This document shows, in pieces, positions 57,516-64,000 of a stretch of 64,000 nucleotides of DNA. Below the pieces are notes generated by a model. The model did not search any database and was not told the DNA's origin. It was given only the letters and a program-made list of their open reading frames with translations. The stretch is from Piromyces finnis. Lineage: Eukaryota > Neocallimastigomycota > Neocallimastigomycetes > Neocallimastigales > Neocallimastigaceae. Numbering within the stretch: the stretch's first letter is position 1; each line of letters opens with the position of its first letter. The position numbers were made by a program, and so were the translations under genes. The DNA lies in assembly GCA_002104945.1 (NCBI GenBank), contig MCFH01000089.1, forward strand, positions 62,001-126,000, given 5' to 3'.

Positions 57516-59708
57516 TTAGAAAACTATAAAATTAGAGTTGTTTTTGTAGGATGAATAAATTGTTCCATCTAAATTTCTTTTTATTAACAAGTAAGGTTTA
57601 TTAATGTTATTAGATTTTAATATTTCTAATGAAGACTTACATGGATAATAAATTTCATTTTCCCATATACCATAAACAATAAATTTTTCATCACTTTCAT
57701 CTGTTACACTGTAATGATAGGCAGATATATTTTTAATGATTTTACATAGAAATGAAAATGATGGTAAAGTATTGTAAAATTCATTGGCATCTTTTACTAT
57801 CGGTATTTTTGGTATTACTTCTGAATAAATGGATCTCCATAAATAACAGTTTTCCTTTGAATACTCTTTTTCTGTTATAAAAACAGTTTTATTATCAGTG
57901 TCAATAACATATTGTTTGATGTATTTGCTTAACATTTTGTTGTCTATAATTGAAATAGAATTTTTTTTATACATAGACAATATTGCATTTATAATATCTT
58001 CATTAAAACTGAATAAATTATCTTTTGGACCTACTACATATTCATATCTATAGTTAGGAAATGTGTATAACTTAGAGGTATTTAACATGACTATTAAAAA
58101 GGGAAATGAAGAATTAAAATTATAAACATTATTAAAAACACAATATGGATATACATTCATATTATTATCTATTGAAAAAGAAAGGATATTAATATCGTCG
58201 AAATCTCCATTTTCATTTTCTTCTTTTATTATTTTTAATTGTTTTCGTTTAAACAAATCTCTTAGGGTATTTATTAAATCATCTTGACTAGGAATGTTAA
58301 CATATGTATTACATTTGGAACAGGTTATAAATCTATTGGATATCTCTGGAATGTCGAAATAAATTCGATATAAATCCAACAATTCATAACCGTAGGAAAT
58401 AAATAAATTAGAAGGAAATTGACCTTTACAATGTTCATTTAATTCATAAGTTATATTAAAATATACGACTTTCTTTTTTTCTTTATACTTTCTTATGACT
58501 TTAACACATTTAGGAATTCCATTATTATCTGTGGATTTTGCATTTTTGGAAAGGATAATTTTATATCCAGAATTTTCGGGAGATCTAAAATAATTTTTAT
58601 TCCATTGAACATATGGTATTCCATTTTGGATGCATTTCTCTTTATCAGCAATTACTGGTAATACTTTATCTTTATTATTAAAATATCTGGTATAATATTT
58701 CCCAAACAATCTATTATAGTTTATTTTTATCGGGATACTAAAAGGTTCATTTCCTTCATAATAACTTATATGGAAATCAATATAAAATATGTATATATAA
58801 TTTAATACTTTTTTAATAGCCAAATACATATACCATTCCAAATCTTGAAATTGAATTGTTTCAGTAAATTGTTTATATTTATTATATAGAAACATATCTA
58901 CAGATTGGTTAAAAATATTCATTGTGTAAATTACCTTTTCTTTATCTTTTATCAAATTTTCACTTTCATTAGTATATATATAGGGATATAGACCATTTGC
59001 GTATATCATTAAATCAAATATCTGGAAATTTATAGCTATTGGATAGATAAAAGAAGCATTACATGGAGTAAATCTAATTAGTATTTGTTCATTGGAGTTA
59101 TTTAAACATTCTAATATTTTACAAATGATATTGTCATATGTATCTCTTTCGGAAAACGTAATTTTATCTTTAGTAATTTTTATACTATCATGGCAACATT
59201 TAATAACTATATAGTTATCTGAATTCTCAATATCTTTAACTTTATCAACTTTTATTAGATTTTGATTATAGGGGTAGATTTCGGTATAGCAGTTATTGAA
59301 GTAATGATAAAAATGTAACTCTTCAATAAAAGCAAATGCATATTGACAAGTATTTGGCAAATCTAATTTTATTATTTTATTATACACTTCTTTAAAAATA
59401 TGAGTTGAAATATTTATTGATATATAAAAATTTGTTTTTGTTGTATCCTTTAAATCAAAGTTATATTTAAATGTTTTCTCTTTATATTTTTTTTCCAAAA
59501 CGTTAAATAGCGAGAAAATAGTTGAATAATTAATATTACTATTCATATTCTCTTTATATTTAATTATATATTGATCTTTTGAAAGCTTATTGCAGTCAAT
59601 GATATTTATTCCTTCGAAAAAAGGAAAACATTCATTGTTTATTATTATTTCATGTTCGAATGATCTTCTATCATTTAATAAACTACGAATAAATTCAATT
59701 ATATCCAT
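57516..59708 (-). CDS. Conserved 730-aa viral protein, copy B (possible A7/G1340L-like factor)
   Basis: Same length as the copy at 3526-5718 and similar throughout, with clusters of complete identity around the GKYYTRYFNNKDKVLPVIAD block and the FPNYRYE and YRSPENSGY segments. A small insertion/deletion lies near residue 480-495. Differences favour conservative changes. The CSKC pair near residue 465 is conserved. Function as for copy A: candidate partner of the D6-type helicase in early promoter recognition, without proof. It is transcribed away from the zinc-ribbon gene across a shared promoter region. Confidence 0.85.
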   Translation of the reverse strand: MDIIEFIRSLLNDRRSFEHEIIINNECFPFFEGINIIDCNKLSKDQYIIKYKENMNSNINYSTIFSLFNVLEKKYKEKTFKYNFDLKDTTKTNFYISINISTHIFKEVYNKIIKLDLPNTCQYAFAFIEELHFYHYFNNCYTEIYPYNQNLIKVDKVKDIENSDNYIVIKCCHDSIKITKDKITFSERDTYDNIICKILECLNNSNEQILIRFTPCNASFIYPIAINFQIFDLMIYANGLYPYIYTNESENLIKDKEKVIYTMNIFNQSVDMFLYNKYKQFTETIQFQDLEWYMYLAIKKVLNYIYIFYIDFHISYYEGNEPFSIPIKINYNRLFGKYYTRYFNNKDKVLPVIADKEKCIQNGIPYVQWNKNYFRSPENSGYKIILSKNAKSTDNNGIPKCVKVIRKYKEKKKVVYFNITYELNEHCKGQFPSNLFISYGYELLDLYRIYFDIPEISNRFITCSKCNTYVNIPSQDDLINTLRDLFKRKQLKIIKEENENGDFDDINILSFSIDNNMNVYPYCVFNNVYNFNSSFPFLIVMLNTSKLYTFPNYRYEYVVGPKDNLFSFNEDIINAILSMYKKNSISIIDNKMLSKYIKQYVIDTDNKTVFITEKEYSKENCYLWRSIYSEVIPKIPIVKDANEFYNTLPSFSFLCKIIKNISAYHYSVTDESDEKFIVYGIWENEIYYPCKSSLEILKSNNINKPYLLIKRNLDGTIYSSYKNNSNFIVF

Positions 59709-60198
59709 TGTTTAAAATTAATCTATTTTACTAATTAAAATTTAATATTTATAATAATAAATTAATTTTTATATAAAATTTGAAACAATTTTTAATAAAA
59801 CTCTAAATATCATTTTAATTTTTTTTGTAATTTTAACAATTTAAAATATTAATAATATTCTTTCGTTCTTTTCTTTTTTTTTCTTTTTTATAAAATGATA
59901 ATAAATAATTAAAAATTTTAATAAATTAAAATTAAAAAATTATGATTTAAATTTTATTTTTATAATTATTTATATAGGTATTATTTACAATTTAAGAATA
60001 CATAATATATAAAATATAATAAAATATAAAAAATACATAAAATATATAAAAAACATTTAAATATTACTTAAAATTTATAAATTCTTAATTTTTTTTTACT
60101 TTTTCTAATATATAAAAATTACTTTATTAATTTATATTTAAATAAAGTCTTTTTATACATTTTTTTAAACTATTTAGATTTAGTTTTATTTTACATTA
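59709..60198. promoter_or_regulatory. Divergent promoter region, block B
   Basis: 490 bp between the 730-aa and zinc-ribbon start codons. Short resemblance to the block A region remains (a TAAAATGATAATAAATA segment at 59890-59906 and 5917-5934), a possible shared regulatory or conserved site. The rest is A/T filler. Confidence 0.4.
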
Positions 60199-60447
60199 AT
60201 GGCAAACTTATCGATTAATTCATTAGATAAATTTTTTGAGGAATCTGCTTTATTTAAAGAAGACAGAATAAGAGAACAACAAGAACTAAAATTATTAGAA
60301 AGTGAAATGAATAATGTATCAGATAGCTCATTATATTGCAAGAGATGCCGAAACAATAATATTGATATTAGACGTGTACAAATTCGTCGTAGTGATGAAG
60401 AAGCTACATTAGTATATTATTGTTTAAATTGTAGAAAGATTATTTAA
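60199..60447 (+). CDS. Mini TFIIS/RPB9-type zinc-ribbon protein (copy B)
   Basis: 82 aa, with CKRC at 47-50, the QIRRSDEEAT hairpin and CLNC at 75-78, identical to copy A in all presumed metal and acidic-hairpin residues. Eleven substitutions elsewhere, mostly in the N-terminal helix. Likely transcript-cleavage or RPB9-like component of the viral polymerase. The absence of TFIIS domains I and II is shared by both copies, so the short form is ancestral, not a recent truncation. Confidence 0.85.
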   Translation: MANLSINSLDKFFEESALFKEDRIREQQELKLLESEMNNVSDSSLYCKRCRNNNIDIRRVQIRRSDEEATLVYYCLNCRKII

Positions 60448-60934
60448 ATATTAAATTTAAAATATATCTATTAATGAATTTTATAAATTAAAAAAAAAAA
60501 ATTAAATTAAATTAAAATTATCAATTTTAAAAAATAACATATTTTATATTTTATTGCATTATTACATCATTACATATAATATATTTATTAAATTAGTTAT
60601 GATATATTTATAACTAATTTATAATACATTTATATTACGTATTAAATATTATTATAAATCAGCATTTTCTTTTATTTATATTAAAAATTACATAATTATA
60701 TTATATATATAAATACTTTTAATTAACTATAAATTATATATATCAATAATTATACTATAATATATAATTTACTTTTTTAAAATAAAAATCATCACTTAAT
60801 ATTGATATAAAATGATAATATAAATTTTTCTTTATGCAATCTCAAAAATTTCTTTTGTATTATTTCATCAATTGATTTATTTACAAATAAGATTTCTATA
60901 ATTTTAAAGAAGATATATATATTTAAATATTAGT
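60448..60934. other. AT-rich spacer
   Basis: 487 bp between two plus-strand genes; no gene and no microsatellite like that of block A. An ATTAGTATG context at the downstream start is shared with block A. Confidence 0.45.
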
Positions 60935-61783
60935 ATGACTAATATATCTAATACGCCTGGTTCGGAACAACTTGTAAAATTGGTTGATTCAAAAAATAAA
61001 TCTAATAATCCTCGTTTGGATTATTACAAAAGAGTTTTAGCTTCATGCTATTCAGATATCGGTTTTCAAACTATGGTCAATACAATAAATTTTAAAGAAA
61101 TTGTTCCATTACCTAAAAATAACAGTATGTATAGATTTGTTGTTAAATGTTATAATAATGCCAGCAATGTCATAATTGGCGCTGTAAACGATTCTTCTGA
61201 TTTATCATTATCTGATTTGCCCACTTTATCCATTCCAATGACTCATTACCATCTCAATAAAAATAATTTCATTCAAGATAGCTTTTTCCATAGAATATCA
61301 AATAATGAAAATAATTCTACCAACAAATTCATTTGTCATGTTCGATTAGTTGACGAAAAAATAAAAGATTTAATCTCAAATTATATAAAGAATATTGATA
61401 TGACTTCACCAATCGCAAACTTACTTGCTAAAAACAAGGTCACTTATAATCAAAATTGGACGTATACAGGAATAATCAATAAAACTAAAGATATTGAATA
61501 TATTAATTTTCGTTATTTCAAAGATCCAATTAAAGAAAAATTTAAAATAGGAACAAATGTATATTGTGGAGATGTTTATTCGAAAGAAGTTGCTAATCTT
61601 CTTTCCAAAAATACTTTTTGTTATATTCATGGTAATATTTATCCTATTATTAAAGTTTGTTATGTATTAGTTAACGAGCGAGTTATTAATGGAGTACCAA
61701 TGGTAAATTTTACTTGCAAAGCTTATTTTGTTGATATTAATATCTCTTCTGATTCTCTTCGTCTTAGTACCGAGAGATTATAA
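60935..61783 (+). CDS. Conserved viral protein of unknown function, 282 aa (copy B)
   Basis: Counterpart of 7075-7914, three residues longer at the variable N-terminus. The segment NPRLDYYKRVLASCYSDI and the last 90 residues are nearly identical to copy A. No recognised motif; beta-rich and of a size that would fit a single-stranded-DNA-binding protein, which is only a suggestion. The switch from diverged to identical DNA falls at 61743, 41 bases before the end of this gene. Confidence 0.8.
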   Translation: MTNISNTPGSEQLVKLVDSKNKSNNPRLDYYKRVLASCYSDIGFQTMVNTINFKEIVPLPKNNSMYRFVVKCYNNASNVIIGAVNDSSDLSLSDLPTLSIPMTHYHLNKNNFIQDSFFHRISNNENNSTNKFICHVRLVDEKIKDLISNYIKNIDMTSPIANLLAKNKVTYNQNWTYTGIINKTKDIEYINFRYFKDPIKEKFKIGTNVYCGDVYSKEVANLLSKNTFCYIHGNIYPIIKVCYVLVNERVINGVPMVNFTCKAYFVDINISSDSLRLSTERL

Positions 61784-62444
61784 GTATTTAAGATTATCAA
61801 TGAATATTATGATATTATGAATTAATATTTTATTTGTATAAATAATATTTATTTATATATGCAATTAATAATAATTGATAAATATTTAATTATTAATATT
61901 TAAAATCAATTAGTTATTCAAAATTAGTTATATATTACGATTTTTTATTTTTAAAATTATATATATAAGATTTATTATATTTGTAATTGTATAATTATAT
62001 AGCTATTATATCACTGTATAATTATTTTAAAATCTTTGTTATTAATATATATATATATATATATTTTAAAAAAAATAAATATTTAAATTTAAATAAAAAA
62101 AAATACATAATAAAAAAATAATTAAATTTTAAAAATATAAAAGTAATAACAAATAATAGGATTAATAAGAATTTATATAAATATAAATTTATATATAAAG
62201 AGTATGGAAAATAAGATATATAATATAAGATTTATATTTTTTTTTTAAAAAATATAAAATTACAAATACAATGTTATTATAATAATATAATATAATATTT
62301 TCTTTTTATAATTAAGAATTAAAAATTTAAATTTTTTATTTTATTATTATTTATTTATTTATTTATTTTGATAATTAAAAAGGAAAAAAAAATAACTATC
62401 ATATATATAAGAAAGAAAAAGAAAAGAGAAAAAAAGAATTAAAA
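61784..62444. other. Convergent AT-rich spacer identical to 7915-8575
   Basis: Includes the T10A6 palindrome at 62237-62252. No gene. See the identical repeat. Confidence 0.6.
62237..62252. terminator. T10A6 palindrome, candidate terminator
   Basis: Same element as at 8368-8383, in the identical spacer of block B. Confidence 0.3.
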
Positions 62445-64000
62445 TTATAAAATAGCAATTAAGTCATATTTAAATAAATATTCTTTCCAAACATCAATTA
62501 TATTATATCTTGTTGTTTTAATTAAATTTGGTATTGAAGAAATTAAAGTATATAATAAAAATGCTTGTTTCGGCCTCTTACAACAATATTCATTAATGTT
62601 ATCGTTAGTTACGGTATTTACTATGTATTCTATTAAATCATTGTTTTCATTTGTATTATTTTCGAATAAATCTGTAATTTCCGAAAAAGAAATTTTTTTA
62701 TAATTTTTTAACAAAGGTAATTCACATTCTATATTATCAAAACATACAGAGTATATTAACACTTCTATTAATTCTTTTTTATCATAAAAATTATTTATAT
62801 TTCTACCACGATTTATATTTCGAAGATTATTCGAATCTTTATTGTTTTTTGAGTAAAGATTTAAATTATTGCACAAGTCGCAATAACGAAGAGTAAAGTC
62901 ATTACATAATACATAAACATATTTCAGACGATTATTAATCCGTTTACTTGTTTCTTCATCATAATGTTTTTTAAATACAGAAGATAAGCTTTTCAATTTT
63001 TTATCCTTTAATAAAGTCCAATTTTTAAATTTACTATCACTATAAATAATCATTTTGGTAAAATCATTAACAGAACGTTTTTTGTTACTGGCATAAGAAG
63101 TGTTTTTAATACTAGAAAAATAGGAGATATAGAACAATCCTTCGTATTCTAGCCAATAAGGACTGAATAGATATTTAATATTTTTTAAGTTTAATTTAAA
63201 ACCATACTTTAAAATTTCGAGAATTTCTGTATATAAGAGTTTAGAAATGATGTTATAAAACTCATTCATTAAATTAGTTTCTAAAAGATTTTCCATATTT
63301 TTTATGTAATTTACAATTTTTTCATCTCCGATTTTTAATAAAGGATAATGATTTTGGGTAGCATTTTGAGAATTATATTCAATATTTTTATTTTTATAAT
63401 CTTTTAATGAATCATTTGGCATATAGAAGTTAGAAAATACGTCAATAGACATGTTGATTTCAATTATATTTGTAGTATTTTTCTTATCATTACTACAACA
63501 ATGAATATTTGATGCTGTATCAAGATAAAATAGCCCGCATGAGTATTCTAAGATTTTTTCATTGATAATAACATTTTTAGTTCTAATAATATCAATAATT
63601 TTGTTTAGCATAAATTTATTTACCGTGGATACTTTTTTTCTGAAATCTTTAAGGCTTATATAATCACATGAATTGAATACATTTTTAAATTCATTACATA
63701 CTATTGAAAGGTACTTTGATAAATTTTCATCTAGATAATTTTTAGAATATTGAAAACTGTCTATGGTGTCAGTATTTGTATCATCGGAATTATTTTTCGA
63801 TTTATTTTTACAAATTAATGCTTCAATAGAAGCATTTTGTAAAGCTTCATTATACCTTAGTGCTTGATTATACTTTTTTTCACTGATTATATATTTGACA
63901 TAATCAATACTGTAATTTATTGAATTTTCATATTCGAATTCATAATCCTTGTTATAGGCCATGTACAGATAAATATTAACGTTTCTTTGATCTGGTGGTA
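62445..64000 (-). CDS. D6/D11-type helicase, C-terminal half (copy B, 5' end outside window)
   Basis: The frame is open to the window edge, so the Met at 63962 is internal and the gene is a window-edge partial. The ~518 codons present equal the C-terminal part of the helicase at 8576-11815. They hold the residues after motif VI (PPDQRNVNIYLYMAYN onward), including CDLC, but none of the ATPase motifs, which would lie beyond 64000. Whether the N-terminal half is also identical cannot be seen. Confidence 0.92.
   Translation of the reverse strand, partial: PPDQRNVNIYLYMAYNKDYEFEYENSINYSIDYVKYIISEKKYNQALRYNEALQNASIEALICKNKSKNNSDDTNTDTIDSFQYSKNYLDENLSKYLSIVCNEFKNVFNSCDYISLKDFRKKVSTVNKFMLNKIIDIIRTKNVIINEKILEYSCGLFYLDTASNIHCCSNDKKNTTNIIEINMSIDVFSNFYMPNDSLKDYKNKNIEYNSQNATQNHYPLLKIGDEKIVNYIKNMENLLETNLMNEFYNIISKLLYTEILEILKYGFKLNLKNIKYLFSPYWLEYEGLFYISYFSSIKNTSYASNKKRSVNDFTKMIIYSDSKFKNWTLLKDKKLKSLSSVFKKHYDEETSKRINNRLKYVYVLCNDFTLRYCDLCNNLNLYSKNNKDSNNLRNINRGRNINNFYDKKELIEVLIYSVCFDNIECELPLLKNYKKISFSEITDLFENNTNENNDLIEYIVNTVTNDNINEYCCKRPKQAFLLYTLISSIPNLIKTTRYNIIDVWKEYLFKYDLIAIL

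Larger units (their letters stand above)
53878..64000 (+). repeat. Block B: direct repeat of block A (1-10131)
   Basis: Gene order and strands are the same as at 1-10131: polymerase (+), RPB1-C (-), 730-aa (-), zinc ribbon (+), 279/282-aa (+), helicase (-). Up to 61742 the genes are diverged at many codons and the spacers differ; from 61743 the sequence is identical. The offset is 53,877 at the left end and 53,869 in the identical part, varying between because of indels. Confidence 0.95.
61743..64000 (+). repeat. Identical direct repeat, copy B (pairs with 7874-10131)
   Basis: 2258 bp matching 7874-10131 at a constant offset, without a mismatch that I can find, including 661 bp of spacer that would be expected to drift fastest. 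Cut by the window edge. Confidence 0.93.

Noticed and set aside
62445-63962. Treating the right-end helicase as a 505-aa gene
   Set aside because: The frame continues to the window edge and equals the inside of the 1079-aa gene.
1-64000. tRNA, rRNA or self-splicing intron
   Set aside because: I saw no GC-rich cloverleaf-like stretch or conserved rRNA sequence, and no intron interrupts the recognisable genes.

Overview
The window is extremely AT-rich. Coding blocks with moderate GC are separated by spacers made almost only of A and T, and there are many Asn, Glu/Asn and Thr homopolymer runs. Two kinds of genes are mixed. The first is a replication/transcription gene set of a nucleocytoplasmic large DNA virus (NCLDV): family B DNA polymerase, RPB1 in two pieces, RPB2, trifunctional mRNA capping enzyme, D6/D11-type helicase, D5-type SF3 helicase, a TFIIS/RPB9-type zinc ribbon and a uracil-DNA-glycosylase-fold protein. 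The second is a set of secreted, low-complexity, Thr/Ser-linked proteins, one with a hevein-type (CBM18) chitin-binding module. This style resembles early-diverging fungi, above all anaerobic gut fungi (Neocallimastigomycota). I infer an endogenous or tightly associated asfarvirus/poxvirus-like element in such a fungus. The host assignment is from style and domain content, not from a search.

Layout. 1-13.4 kb, viral block A: C-terminal part of DNA polymerase B, C-terminal piece of RPB1, a 730-aa protein (possible large early-transcription-factor subunit), an 82-aa zinc ribbon, a 279-aa unknown, a D6/D11-like helicase, and a 294-aa Cys/His protein of unclear origin. 13.7-35.1 kb, fungal-type island: a small secreted Cys-rich protein, a 2241-aa secreted lectin-like giant, a 2717-aa secreted giant built from two related halves, a 585-aa orphan and a CBM18 protein. 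35.4-51.6 kb, viral block: altered UDG, N-terminal piece of RPB1, a 2.1 kb gene-poor gap, capping enzyme, RPB2, D5-like helicase and two small unknowns. 51.7-64 kb, viral block B: full-length DNA polymerase B followed by a second copy of block A in the same order and orientation, running off the right edge inside the helicase.

Blocks A and B lie about 54 kb apart as direct repeats. From the polymerase to the end of the 279/282-aa gene they are diverged (proteins similar, spacers not alignable by eye). From 7874/61743 to the window edge I see no difference over 2258 bp, spacer included. This abrupt change points to recombination or gene conversion between two related genomes, a head-to-tail arrangement of related units, or an assembly join.

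Together the viral genes would cover cytoplasmic-type DNA replication (polymerase, D5 helicase, UDG-fold protein) and virus-owned transcription (RPB1 in two parts, RPB2, zinc ribbon, helicase/early factor, capping). No capsid protein, packaging ATPase or maturation protease is recognisable here. All viral ORFs are open, so decay is not visible.
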